Source: Homalodisca vitripennis (Eukaryota > Arthropoda > Insecta > Hemiptera > Cicadellidae). From it: DNA of 64,000 bases. The stretch spans positions 1 through 64,000 of the forward strand of contig NW_025776840.1 in assembly GCF_021130785.1 (NCBI RefSeq), in the 5' to 3' direction. Shown here piece after piece: positions 23,051-34,377 of the stretch. How positions within the stretch are numbered: the stretch's first letter is position 1; every line of letters starts with the position of its first letter. Position numbers and translations under genes: made by a program. The notes under the pieces are model-generated. The model saw only the letters and a list, made by a program, of their open reading frames with translations. It was not told the DNA's origin and did no database searches.

Positions 23051-24565
23051 GCATATTTAAGTTATTGAACTTTTGTCAGTGGTTATATCTATGATAATAT
23101 TTAAATAATCTTATACTACTGTTTTGTATATTAATATTTCAAATTGTCTAAGCTTTAGCGAAACCTCTCCATTGAGTGCCTAGATAATTCCATGTCAGTT
23201 TGTCTAACTACGCGTACAATATCTTGAGAACCAACTGACTTATACACATAAAATTGTCCTTCAGTTTTATATAGGAATCACTGATTTTTATGACAGTAAA
23301 CGTCACTCCATGAGATTTTTGAATGCGTTGGTGAATATTTTTCCACAGAAATATTAGAATAAATAAATCTGTAATCACACTCAACACACCAATTAGATTA
23401 TGAAACAGAGATGTACATTAACACATTTAGACTATTTATCAATAAATATATATATAGCAATTTTGTTTGCAGTATTTGTGCAATACAAAACATGATCAAA
23501 TTTTTTAAAATAAAATCTTAATGTATTCTTATAAGGACAGATTTCTTGTATACAACGTTTCCATGAAACTGCATTTATATAAGAATTAATTTATGGTGCG
23601 TCTTTTTCTTTAGAAGTAAGTTCAATGTGAATGTTGAGTTTAGCTTCAGTTTACCTTCCTCTTGGTGAACTCTTTCCACTATAGCCATGATATGTGTAGA
23701 TAACAAGGTTACTGATCTGTTCTTTTTGGTTGTGTCAAAAAGATATGATTATGTAAAATATTGTAGTACAGTCAATTGTGCAACAGATGAAACAATTCTA
23801 ATAAATCTTTACATAGATCACGCTATATTTTAAGTCTGGCCTTCTCTGATATAGAAGCGAGTTCACTTTTAGCTTCTTTACCAACTGTTTTTCAATCCCG
23901 GCAGGCGAATTTGATACCAGATTCTGGAATCAAGTCTGTGACAGCGTCCGATTTCAGACGCTGCACTGAAGGAAAGACAAACCTGAGCCAAATTCAACAT
24001 TCTCAATACATTACGGTTAGAGAGTGTAAAACGTTTGTTACCAAAGAGGTCTGTAATCATGCAATTTAAAAGTCAATTATCTTTATGTCTTTGAAATAAT
24101 TTCTAAGCTAGACCTACTAAAGTAACATGCAAAACAGATTAAAATAGAAAAAGGTTTATTCTTAAACGGATTGAATGCTGATAATTAACTTATTTACTTT
24201 GTCCTTCGTATTTCAATAGTGTAAACCATTATTATATAATAAGTATATTGTTTTTAATGGAACACCAAAACATCTTTCCAATACGTAATGTTTGCCATAC
24301 TGTATTTGTTCCTGAGGTTTTTTTAATGATTGTTTCAATAATCAGATGAGATCAATGCTTTAATATTTTTCAAAACCTCCTCCCACAGACAGTTTAAGTA
24401 GTTGAAGCAGTGTAAAGTTTGCTAGTAAAAGGGTTATAAACTAGTATTTATCATGTTTAATTATAAATGTTGATTTAACGACATATTGTAACTAATATGA
24501 CTAATAAAGTAAGTATAATAAAACAATGCATTTGTATATAACAAAGTAAGAGTGCTTTGTAAAAG
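23051..24565. other. AT-rich stretch with no supported gene
   Basis: I see no gene. A GC-richer patch at 23880-24060 carries a 60-codon minus open frame without motifs and a small perfect hairpin at 23942-23963 (CAGCGTC ... GACGCTG). Confidence 0.45.
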
Positions 24566-24575
24566 ACTACAATAC

Positions 24576-25019
24576 TGAAGGAAACAGGATTTTTCCGGAC
24601 ATTTGCCATCGTTCAGTGAAACAAGAAAACAGTAACACTACGTTTCGAGATCTGCAATCTGATCTCTTCTTCAGGTAAAGAACTAACCTAATACATAATT
24701 ACAAACTAGGTTAAAATAAACAAATCTTACTAAAGCGTTGTGGCACGCCTAAGTCAGGAATCACAACGTACATGTTGTTGTCAACTTCACTAACACTAAA
24801 GACATGCACTTAATACAAAACACTAATCATTAAAACTAAACTACGGAATACAGGTCACAATACGTCTTCACTCGTCTACTAACCACCTACGACTGACCAG
24901 AGGGACTAGCCAATGGCAATCGTGACGGCTGGCTAAAACAAGATGGCGGAAATACAAGGGAAGGGGAACAGGAATGGGCCCTTTCGTTATTATTGGTTCA
25001 TGCGAGATGAACTTCTTAA
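24576..25019 (-). repeat. Left arm of 444-bp perfect inverted repeat
   Basis: This arm is the reverse complement of 25048-25491 with no indel found at any point checked. The outer 3 bp (TGA) overlap the target duplication by chance. Confidence 0.9.
24642..24674 (-). ncRNA. Hammerhead-like motif, left arm
   Basis: On the minus strand it reads CTGAAGA, A, GAGATC, an 8-nt loop, GATCTC, GAAAC. The 6-bp stem is perfect, flanked by the CUGANGA and GAAA boxes of the hammerhead core. One unpaired A lies between the first box and the stem. Stems I and III are not obvious, so self-cleavage is uncertain. Confidence 0.4.
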
Positions 25020-25047
25020 AACCATATTCTCTTATATTCTTATATTC

Positions 25048-25491
25048 TTAAGAAGTTCATCTCGCATGAACCAATAATAACGAAAGGGCCCATTCCTGTT
25101 CCCCTTCCCTTGTATTTCCGCCATCTTGTTTTAGCCAGCCGTCACGATTGCCATTGGCTAGTCCCTCTGGTCAGTCGTAGGTGGTTAGTAGACGAGTGAA
25201 GACGTATTGTGACCTGTATTCCGTAGTTTAGTTTTAATGATTAGTGTTTTGTATTAAGTGCATGTCTTTAGTGTTAGTGAAGTTGACAACAACATGTACG
25301 TTGTGATTCCTGACTTAGGCGTGCCACAACGCTTTAGTAAGATTTGTTTATTTTAACCTAGTTTGTAATTATGTATTAGGTTAGTTCTTTACCTGAAGAA
25401 GAGATCAGATTGCAGATCTCGAAACGTAGTGTTACTGTTTTCTTGTTTCACTGAACGATGGCAAATGTCCGGAAAAATCCTGTTTCCTTCA
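25048..25491 (+). repeat. Right arm of 444-bp perfect inverted repeat
   Basis: This is the partner of 24576-25019. It reads from TTAAGAAGTTCATC through the hammerhead-like motif to CCTGTTTCCTTCA. Confidence 0.9.
25393..25425 (+). ncRNA. Hammerhead-like motif, right arm
   Basis: This is the same motif as 24642-24674 in the opposite orientation: CTGAAGA, A, GAGATC, loop, GATCTC, GAAAC. It lies about 100 bp before the 3' end of the element. Confidence 0.4.
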
Positions 25492-25861
25492 CAATCCTTC
25501 CATCGTCAAAAATAACCTTTAAACTACAATACTGATAGCTTTCATAAACTTGCATTTTATGACTTTCTTAAACCACAGTTTATATCTGCACTACCAAAGC
25601 AGCTTTAGGACAAGCAAATGATTTTAACTATAGCAACTGTGAAATAATAAGAGTTTATAGTGATGAATATTACAGACTTACTAAAAAATTCTTCCTATAG
25701 ACAGTACGGTTTGTTGTAAGTTTTGCTACAGTGAGCATTATACACAAATCACTTAGTAAAGGGTGGTCCAACCAAAATGCACGAGGTAATTGTAAATAAA
25801 ACAAAGTGTTTTCAGAGAATTATCTTAATATATTTTATTATGATATAAGAATCTATGACAA

Positions 25862-27830
25862 TTATGTGTGAAACAAAATATCGGCCAAGTGTTCGCCCCG
25901 GCTTCGGTGGCATACCTCTATCCGATGCTCCATATTTTGAATGACTCTGAGACATAATTGAGGCTCAATGTCGTTAATATGCCGAATTATCTCATCCTTT
26001 AGCTTCTACCTTTAGTTAGTTCCATTTATATAATGCAACATTTCACAACCTATTTAGCCAGTAAAACTTAATATTATTTTTTATCCAATGTTCCAGAACT
26101 AAATTATCGACGCACTAACTACCTAATTGGCACGCGTATGAATATTTTATTGTAACCCTTCGTAGCAGCATTATTATTGTAAATACGTGACCGATTTCAC
26201 CTCGCGCGCTTTGTCCGTAAGTAAAATTTATATTTTCGTATTATTAAATTAGCCCTTTGATGCCAAAAATATAAAAATGAATGTAACGTAAAGTTAAGTT
26301 GTAAATAGTAAAGTAACTTACCCTTGAAGATATTTTATTTGCTTGATTGAAATGGATACAAGTTGTGGCGTCGTCCTTCTGACGAGCACGTTGTCGTGAT
26401 AAGTTTTTTGTCTCATTAAATGGCTAATACCGTCGTGAATTTGTTTTAGGCGAGCTCACGTATTATTTGAGTAGATGGCTACCACTTTCATAACTTCTAC
26501 TCCTCTTCTAGTAATTACCGACTAGAAATAAACCTTCTTGTCTAAGGCTGTAGTCTTACAGCTTCAATGTCTCGTGCCAAGACGCCGACGCCCGGGTTAT
26601 GAGTCTACATATTGCGAAGGGAAGTAAAATCTTAAAGTTTTATAAAGTAAAATATCGTAGGCATAATTCCATAGAACATTGAATATTTTATGCCCACCTA
26701 TCAGATATACATTATTAGTTCCTGTACTCTAATTGTCAGCAACGTGGCAAGGCATACATTTAATTTACCAACTAAAAGTGGTGCTTGTAAGTTTCATTAA
26801 TTAAATTGAACTTATAAGTAAACTTTGCAATTCGAGTATTTATTACTACGACCTCAGAAGTCACCACCCCCATGTGTTATCGTCATTCGGTACAAGCTCT
26901 TGAATTGTTCTTGGCTTATTGACGTACACTTTTTCTTTTAAATATCCCTAAAGGAAGATCTCCAATGGTGTCAAATCACGTGATCGTGGCGGCAAATTAA
27001 CATTGCCACGACGTGAGATAACACGGCCATTGAATTTCTCGCGCAAAACAGCTACTGTTTCGTTGGATGTGTGGCAAGTGGCACCATCCTGTTGGAACCA
27101 CATATCGTCCAGGTCCCTATACTCAATTTCTGGCCACAATAAATCCGTTATAATCTCACGATAGCGAACACAATTTACAGTAACTGCTTGGCCGACCTCA
27201 TTTTCGAAGAAGTCCGATCTTCTTGGTTACCAACGCTGCCAGCCCATAAACCGCACCAAACAGTCACTCTTTCTGGAAAAATCGGCTTTTTAACAATCAC
27301 TCGTGGATTCTCATTTGCCCAAATGCGGCAATTCTGCTTGTTTACGAATCCACTGAGGTGAAAGTTTGCCTCGTCGCTGAAGATAATTTTCTTTGAAAAA
27401 TCACCATTGACTTCTTTCTGTTCAACCAACCATTCGGCATATTGACGACGCTTGAAATGGTCATTAGGCTTCAGATCTTGAATTAATTGAACCTTGTAAG
27501 CGTGTAAATTCAAATCTTTATGCCATATTCGCATCAGTGATTTTCGTGAGATGTTCAATTGTTGCGCACGACGACGAGTCGAGGTTGACGGCTCTTCTGC
27601 CACACTATCGCGAACAACATCAATGTGCGAGCACGCACAGGTGTTTTCAAATTTCCCACAGATCCGGTTTGCTGAAGTTTGCGCACAATTCTCCCGATTG
27701 TGGACACATTTGGTCGATTATGGTGACCCAAATAATCACGAAGTGCACTAAATGCATTTTGATTTGAACGTCTATTTTCGTAAAATGCTTCAACAATCTT
27801 AACGGGCTGCTAAATGGTATACCTCTCCAT
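25862..27830 (-). pseudogene. Tc1/mariner transposase, broken
   Basis: Reading leftward from the ATG at 27828-27830, the N-terminus (V-K-I-V-E-A-F-Y-E-N) is the helix-turn-helix region that binds the inverted repeats. It is followed by I-G-R-I-V-R-K-L and a second DNA-binding block. The catalytic domain has S-D-E-A-N-F-H-L (first Asp), W-F-Q-Q-D-G-A-T-C-H-T (second Asp) and P-P-R-S-R-D-L-T-P-L-E (third Asp), with 36 residues between the last two. The C-terminus, ending H-T-stop at 25862, lies beyond the nested insertion. Defects are a stop at codon 7, frameshifts near 27625 and near 27225, a stop at the usual Trp after the third Asp block, and the 890-bp insertion. It cannot make an enzyme. 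Confidence 0.85.
26005..26894 (-). mobile_element. Solo-LTR-like insertion inside the transposase
   Basis: This 890-bp segment interrupts the transposase frame, and the flanking protein sequence rejoins across it. AGCT on both sides (26001-26004 and 26895-26898) is a 4-bp target duplication. On the minus strand it begins TGTACCG, like the LTRs at 2591 and 5542, and ends GGTAGA. It has no coding capacity. It is best explained as a solo LTR from a family related at its ends to the first element. The bodies of the two are not obviously similar. Confidence 0.6.
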
Positions 27831-27945
27831 GGTTGAATTTGTCGAACACTGAAACAAAAAAATGTCAAATTAAGTTGAGCAAAATACCTGACGTTTAGGT
27901 GTGGCTAACAATTATCATCGTGCATTATGGATGGACCACCCATTA

Positions 27946-28320
27946 CATGGCACTTAAAATTGACAATGTAACACCTTACTTTCTCTGTTTGCACAGAACT
28001 TTAATTATTGTTTTTATTCCTGTACCTTAAAAAGAAATAGTAGTAAAAAAAGTTACAAAATATCAAATGTAATTAAAATAATATTAAACTGCTTATTTTT
28101 GGGTTAATTTTGTGATAAATATTCATAACACTAATACAATCAAATACAGAATAAAAATCAAGTACAATGAACATTTGTAGCCATTGTTTTTATGATAATG
28201 TAATATTAATTAATTAAAACATAACACAAACAACTCAAACCAGAGGGCAAGTTAACTATACAAATGTGTAACTCGTCAACTCAATTTCATGTGATATCAA
28301 ACCTTTTTATTGTATTCACA
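27946..28320. other. AT-rich stretch with no supported gene
   Basis: I see nothing specific between the mariner element and the first block of the segmental duplication. Confidence 0.5.
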
Positions 28321-28328
28321 TATTTTCT

Positions 28329-28606
28329 TCAAACATTTAATTTTATATTTGTTTCTTCTCCATTCCTAAAATTTGTTATAAAAAAGAAAATATCTTTGTT
28401 ATGAAAATGCTTGTTTATGAATATTAAATTACACTGAAGAGATTTATGCGATGAAAGAGGAAACGTTGCCAGGATAAAAATTGTTTTTATAATATATAAC
28501 ACGGAACACTTCAGTGTATGATCCTGAATATTTACAGCCTCATTAGCAATTTTAATTCCCAGCAAGTGTTGAGTTACGGCCGCGCTGAACGCACATTCAT
28601 CATCGC
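28329..28606 (-). other. Possible exon, copy 1 (unidentified)
   Basis: On the minus strand a splice-acceptor-like sequence (GTATCTATTTCAG) precedes position 28606. An open frame follows that includes A-F-S-A-A-V-T-Q-H-L-L-G-I, then N-I-Q-D-H-T-L-K-C and a hydrophobic stretch. The same peptide appears in the duplicate at 34120-34377, where indels in the second half keep the frame (24 against 21 nt). At the acceptor end copy 1 has 2 extra nt, so the phase differs between copies. I do not recognise the protein. It could be an exon of a tandem gene family, or a decayed relic of one. Confidence 0.3.
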
Positions 28607-28670
28607 CTGAAATAGATACGAAGAATGTGAGCTTGGTATAAAGTATTGCCTTTACTTTTCAAACAAAAAA

Positions 28671-30290
28671 CTAAGGTTTGTAGACTCTAAGAAAAGAATC
28701 GTTTAGCATTAATGTGTATTTTCTCTCTGAGAATTATACAAGGAGTTAGTTAGTTCCATTAGATATGTATATAATTGCAGCTAATCGTATGCATTGGTTA
28801 TTGTGTTTCAATCCTACTAATTAAAAGAAGGAGGAATGCATAAATTAAATTTAGTGTGAAAAAAATCAGACTTAGAGTAGGTGGTGGGATACAGGGGAAC
28901 GAATTTCATCCGTGTCAAAAGCTACATTAAAATAATAAATATTCTAGCCTTATTGTATTTTTTGGTTGAAGATAAATCAACGAAAATGGAAATTATATAA
29001 TATAAATACTTATAATTACACTACCCACAAATTAAGTGTTTAAAAAGTAATGGAAAAAAGGATGTCTGATACAGAATTAGAAAAGGAGGTCACAAATATT
29101 ATATAATGTTGTTCGAACTTGAGATGTTCAAGGTTTTTTTACAATTTACATTATTTTATGTTCTGTAGAAATGTCCCTAATATTTTTAAAACAAAAAGTG
29201 AAAAATTAAAAAATTAAAAATATGTACTTCAGTTATTTGTGTTTGTTACGTTATAAATTGTAAATGTTCTATGTAACTATGCTTTCAATTTCTTATTAAG
29301 TATTATGATTCTTTTATTTAATCTATATGCTAAATAAGGTATAATGAATAAGGACTTGTAACAGAAATGAAAATAACGGAAGGTTTCTATGTATTTATCA
29401 CATCTATAATTTGATTAAACAAAGTGAATAAATATTAATAACTGTTAAACCTTTTCTGTCTACCATTGAGAATTTTAGTGTCTGACCAGACAAGGAAGAG
29501 TTTAAGGCATTTTATTTTAAATTAAAGAGCTAAAAAAGATATGTGGGTAATTTTGGTTTTAAATCATTGGGATAAAACTAATAATTCATTATAATAGTTT
29601 TAGATAAGAATATTTGCTGGTATGAACTAGTGTCGATCTTGTAAGAGATAATAAATCATATAGTGTTTCCCTTCATGTATATAAAATCGTAATACAGTTT
29701 TCATAAATTTCTGTAAGTAAATATGACGTTGGTTGTTGCACCCTGTTATCATTAAAAACACTCGTTAAAAAGTGTATGATTAATCTAGTAAAGTTGTTTG
29801 AAATTATACATTTGTATCTTATATTCAGAAAAACTGTAAAGAGATTACAGAATAATACAGTTCAAGAAATGAGAAATGATTTCTTTCAATTCTCATCAAA
29901 CTTAACAAATCCACTGACCCTGTATCCACAATGTTTTTAACAATTTAAAACTCTGAAATGTGAATCTCATACACTCTAGTGAAGAGGGTTTAGGGGGACT
30001 ACATAACACAAATATTACTATTGTCACATTTACCAGTTCAGTGTTAATTAATCTATAACAATTGAATATACCGATGGATTACTTTGATGTTGGATAATCC
30101 TACGCTGTCCATTCTTATGGTCATTACATTATAACCAATTTGTTATATAACCTTTTAGCGTTAAAATACTATTGTGTACAACTATAAAACTTAGTTAATT
30201 GTTTTATTTAGGTATAAGGCATATTAATATTTATGATATTAAAATTCGATGGCTAATTGTTTTAACCTAGTTTTATATGAAGTACATTGA
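28671..30290. other. AT-rich stretch with no supported gene
   Basis: Apart from the short duplicated word around CTGACCAGACAAGGAAG (29480) I see nothing here. Confidence 0.45.
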
Positions 30291-30300
30291 CTTGTTACAG

Positions 30301-30428
30301 AAGCAAGGGGAATATTTCAGAGATGCGGGTACTTGGAGGTCAGCTCTGCGGCCCTTAAAGCCCTCGACACGAGAGCCCTTCACTTTGCCCTAACTGCCAG
30401 GTTGTTGAGGCAGCTGTCTCGACATTAG
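30301..30428 (+). other. GC-rich conserved block, copy 1 (possible exon)
   Basis: TTGTTACAG at 30292-30300 resembles a splice acceptor. It is followed by an open frame ending at TAG 30426-30428, with about 40 codons including Y-L-E-V-S-S-A-A-L-K-A-L-D-T-R-A-L-H. The block is about 55-60 % GC in an AT-rich setting. The second copy (36158-36284) has stops and indels in this frame. No family is recognised. A short GC-rich transposon fragment is an alternative. Confidence 0.3.
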
Positions 30429-30440
30429 TTTCTAAGTTGT

Positions 30441-31856
30441 ACAAGTTTCCTTTAGTTAGGTTTTCTCCCAAACTTTAATGGAATAAATCAAATATCGTGA
30501 TTTTTTTTAATGCATGAAAGATATTCCAAGACCATTAAGAACAGATCGTTTGGTGAATGAACAAAAAATTTATAAAACTTACTTAAACATTACACTTTTC
30601 TTAATTTGTTTTTAATTGATTTTTAAACGGTAACACGATAGCAATTAAATTATAGTAAAAGTACTTTTGAATTTGGATACTAGAAATATACATACTCATG
30701 CAATCCCTATTTACCTCACATCACTAAGCGTTCTTATTCTTAAACAAATTTAAACAAAAATCATGTGAACAGACTTAAACTTCATGAAACACCATTTTTA
30801 GATAAATATTTACTATTATGCATAATCAAAACAAAGACTAATTGAAATAAGTTTTCGTGCTCAAATAAAAACTGTACTTTTACATTTTGTATAACTGTTA
30901 GGAAACTTATTGATAACCTATGATAATTAGCACATTTAAAGTAGTTATTCATTGATTTGTGGAAGCTTTGAATATGTTACGTTAAAATCTTGATCGATAA
31001 TAGAGTTATTAAAGGAAGACTCTAACTTGTGTTAATTATTTAACAAAAATTTAAAGTGATAGGTATTTAAGAACAAATAATTTATCTTCAATATTGTATT
31101 GGCTGAGAGTTAGCAAAACCTGTCACTCGAGGTTCTGAAATTCGATTTGTTTATATGTCTAATTATTGAAATGGTAATTCAAGAACTAATACATAGCCTC
31201 AAAGTTTTGCGAGCTTTATTTCTGTGTAGTCAACATTGAGTTTAGTGCATATGACACCATGAGTTTCACCTGAGCGTTAGTGAATATTTGCTCATTGTTC
31301 TTATGTGTATCTTATGATTTCAACGAGAAAGATGCAAAATAAATAAGTAAGTAATCCAACTAAATGAAAACGCCTGGCAATGCAATATGTTCGCTGTAAC
31401 ACTTGAGAACTAACTATCTTATTGGAAAAAGATAACCTGAATTCTGCATGCAACCTAAGCGAAGTCTGTTACGCAAGTACAGAGCGCTTAGAAATTGGGA
31501 AAGAGAGTTTTTAAGCATTATAAGGTAGACTAGTTACCAAATTGCAAGATCTGTTTAGAAACTTCCTTCAAATTTATTTTGTAATCTAGGATGTGTTTTT
31601 GTAGTTCAAACACTAAATGCCGATGTGTAAAAGCACTGTCCGAGATTTAAAAACAATGAGTTGTTTACTAACTCAGTAAACAAGATACACGCCATTAGTA
31701 ACTTTTCCGAGATGGTGACTTTGTCTCAATAACAGCTCCATCAGCTGCCGTGACACTACGTCACTGTTATCGGTATACAATTAGAGTGCACGTTTATACT
31801 TATTATAATACATATTATTAAATGACCTGCAAATATAACAATAACAAAAATATTTA
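30441..31856. other. AT-rich stretch with no supported gene
   Basis: I see no gene or repeat family between the GC-rich block and the piggyBac element. Confidence 0.45.
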
Positions 31857-31896
31857 TTAACCCTAGAGTAGACAGACAAAAATAGTTACGTATCAG

Positions 31897-33186
31897 GACG
31901 GGCTGGGTCTGACAGACCCAAATAAAAACAATGAAAAAAATATGTTTTAACCAGTTTATTAATACAAATTTATTTTTACATTAAAATACAGGCATGACTG
32001 TATTAGTATTGGCTAGTTTTAATGTCGTAATTAAATGAAGAGCTTTTATAAAAAAATAACTAATTAGATCTTACAAATTTACTTAAAATATTAAATGTTT
32101 TCAAAAAGACGTTTATCCTTACCATGATGTGTATATAAAAATTAAACTATACATATATTTGAAATAAAAAAGACATAAATATGAAAATAAAAACGTAAAA
32201 TCTCTCTGAAATAAAACCCATTTCTTATTATATTGGGGTAAAACAACTACTTTGCAAATGTACATTTCCATATACAGAAAAGCAAAATGAAGGCAAGTAC
32301 TGTTCTTACTCTAACAAATAGATATTTACGCAATAAAACCTATCATTTTATCACTATAACTAACTTAAGAAGAGGGAAATAATACTAAATTACTTTCACA
32401 ATCATAGATACAAACTGTAGGTGTCGGTTGTGTCCTTATCTTAGATCTACTCAGCTCAATCCCGGCACAGCAGTTCCACATGAGACAAGCACAGCCACGC
32501 TTTACACTGCTTACAAAAATACTTGTTTTCGCTGTCTTTGCACAAAGAGCACCTGCCTCGTTTTTCCTGGTTCAGGGTTTTCGTTTCCCGAAAATGCAGC
32601 TAAGGCTCGAATTTCCCTAAGTAAGTTGCCTTGTTGTGCCCGAAGTGACATGTAAGGTTGTAAGAGTGACCGTCCCTTCCTGTCACTTTCCTCTTCATGT
32701 TGTCCTGCTTTACAAACTTTATCCAAATCGAATTCACTTTCTGTATCATGGTCACTGTATATTTCAAAGTTTGGATCAGCATCATCAGATTCACTCTCAC
32801 AGTCTCGTAACAATAGTCTGTCAATTTCACTGTTTCTGTCAACATGTCTATGAGCCATATTTATTTAAATGGTCTAAAATTTCATTGCAATAAAAAACAA
32901 TTGTATATAAACACTTTTCCGATGTAAAATAGGTGATGAAATAAAATAATAATAATTCAAAATATCTGTAAAAACGTGACGCCAACGGACGGGCTGGGCC
33001 TACCAGACCCAAGACGTAATCAATCACTTCCTACGCAAAGACTGAGATGTGGGAAACAAAAACAATGACGGCATAGCACTATGTGGAGTGTTTTGGAAAG
33101 CTACACGGAGTCTCGCCACCGTAAATCACTTTGACCTTGAAGCTCTGAACAAAACAGAATCGCCTGGGTCTCACAGACCCAGCCCG
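31897..33186. repeat. Subterminal palindromic repeats of the piggyBac element
   Basis: Three copies of ACGGGCTGGGTCTG/CAGACCCA-type sequence lie at about 31898-31921, 32989-33012 and 33161-33186 (the last inverted). Each carries the palindrome GGGTCTG..CAGACCC or a variant. Likely transposase-binding sites. Confidence 0.7.
32456..32858 (-). pseudogene. piggyBac transposase remnant (N-terminus plus cysteine-rich C-terminus)
   Basis: The frame starts at the ATG 32856-32858. Its acidic stretch (E-S-E-S-D-D-A-D, then S-D-H-D-T-E-S-E) is typical of piggyBac N-termini. Near 32570 the reading must shift frame to give R-C-S-L-C-K-D, Y-F-C-K-Q-C-K and W-L-C-L-S-H, a C-x2-C zinc-binding pattern like the cysteine-rich domain that binds the inverted repeats. 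It stops at 32456. The DDD catalytic domain of about 400 residues, normally between these parts, is absent. No transposase activity is possible. Confidence 0.8.
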
Positions 33187-33202
33187 TCTACTCTAGGGTT
33201 AA

Positions 33203-34119
33203 TGAAGTAACAAGACGGAAATCACACTCAAAACTTAAGATAAATCTAATCAGATATTAAAAATAGGAATATGTCACTCAGCAATCTTGGTAACTTAAGT
33301 AATTTGTTCGTGCATTATTATTTCCTGCGAATACATTTAAATATTTGCGCTTTTGGGTAACATTGAATTCTTGGGTATAAGTGTTTTATATCAGCATTAG
33401 TTACATTCTGAACAAAAAACATCGTCCTGATTTTATTATGAGTATTTTTTAACGATCGAATCAAAGTTGTGTCGATTCAATCATACCGTCGGAAATTTTA
33501 TTCACTTTTTATAACTGGTACCTAGATATATAGTCTCACGGGCCATTTTCATTTGTGAGGATAGTATCGAACAAAAATAAGGAGGAGAGTGTATACCATA
33601 CAAGGTTAACAGTGCTGATAAAAACTGCAAACTTTAGCAGAACACGCTCAATCACTAAAATCATATCCGAATACCAACGTTTAGACTGTCAAAGCAGCAA
33701 ATCTAAAGCATTTTAGACAAAAACTTGAAATTCGATGTCTTAATGTTAAAGCTGTGTATATTGTAGTAGTTAAACTGTGCGATAAATCAGCCAATATTAA
33801 TACATTTAATTACAATTAAAAATGTTTTTAGACGAGTTAACAAATTATAAAATGCCAAACAAAGGCTACCAGGTTGTCAATATAAATTTTATATGCTAGA
33901 AAGCATTACTATTGTGACAAAAATATTCGTAGTTGAACCTCTGAGGCTGTAAAATGTAAAACGATTATACTCTAGACACCGGAATGAAAAGTTAATTTCA
34001 ATATAAAGAGAGCACCCGATGTTAATAACATCCAATATTAGGTAGGGTGTTGAGTTTGCAGCGCTTCCTTCACAGCCACTTACTTCGTTACACTTAGTTT
34101 TGTAACTCGTGAATTAAAT
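33203..34119. other. Duplicated non-coding stretch
   Basis: From about 33575 this matches 38610-39150. Near 34000-34060 the minus strand of both copies can be read as N-S-T-x-x-L-I-L-D-x-x-N-I-G-C-x-L-Y-I. Frames and stops differ between copies, so coding potential is doubtful. Confidence 0.4.
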
Positions 34120-34377
34120 TTAGTGCCTTATAATTTCATATTCCTCACTCAATTCTTTATTAATCGAGTTCTTTAATGAAAAATAGTTGTTTAAGAAAAT
34201 TAAATTACAATGAAGGAATTTATGCGATGAAAGAGGAAAGGCTGCAGAAAAACATGTTTTTATAATGTAATACACGGTACACTTTAGTGTATGATCCTGA
34301 ATATTTACAGCCTCTTTAACGATGTTAATTCCCAGCAAGTGTTGAGTTACGGCCGCGCTGAACGCATTTATCATCGT
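34120..34377 (-). other. Possible exon, copy 2 (unidentified)
   Basis: This is the duplicate of 28329-28606 about 5.77 kb away. An acceptor-like ATAACACAG precedes 34377 on the minus strand. The shared peptide core is retained (A-F-S-A-A-V-T-Q-H-L-L-G-I, then E-A-V-N-I-Q-D-H-T-L-K-C) and ends at a different stop. There is no matching donor that I can call with confidence. Confidence 0.3.

Larger units (their letters stand above)
24579..25522 (+). mobile_element. Truncated Penelope-like element in perfect inverted-dimer form
   Basis: Two perfectly complementary 444-bp arms surround a 28-bp AT-rich spacer. The right copy continues about 31 bp further (25492-25522) than the left one. The 13-bp word ACTACAATACTGA directly precedes the structure (24566-24578) and directly follows it (25523-25535), so the dimer inserted as one unit. 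Each arm holds a CTGAAGA-stem-GAAAC motif of the kind found in Penelope-like retroelements. No reverse transcriptase or GIY-YIG domain is present. The family assignment rests only on the motif and on the inverted-truncated layout, which is common in Penelope copies. Identity of the arms at both ends and the middle was checked by constant coordinate sum (50067). Confidence 0.65.
25759..27943 (-). mobile_element. Tc1/mariner-family DNA transposon, inactive, with nested insertion
   Basis: The left end AAGGGTGGTCCAACC... and the reverse complement of the right end, ATGGGTGGTCCATCC..., form terminal inverted repeats of about 26 bp that finish in ATGCACGA. Both ends are flanked by TA (25757-25758 and 27944-27945), the duplication made by all Tc1/mariner transposases. 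A single minus-strand transposase gene fills the interior. Subtracting the 890-bp insertion at 26005-26894 gives about 1.3 kb, the normal size of a mariner element. Confidence 0.85.
31861..33198 (-). mobile_element. Internally deleted piggyBac-family transposon
   Basis: Inverted ends beginning CCCTAGAGTAGAC lie between TTAA (31857-31860) and TTAA (33199-33202), the exact piggyBac signature. Inside, on the minus strand, are the acidic N-terminus and the C-terminal cysteine-rich part of a transposase. The catalytic middle is gone, so the element is non-autonomous at 1.34 kb. GGGCTGGGTCTGACAGACCC-like palindromes sit near both ends. It is present in one unit of the segmental duplication only. 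Confidence 0.9.

Noticed and set aside
23878..24060. 60-codon minus open frame in a GC-richer patch
   Set aside because: It is short, without motifs, and contains a hairpin that explains part of the composition. Not enough for a call.
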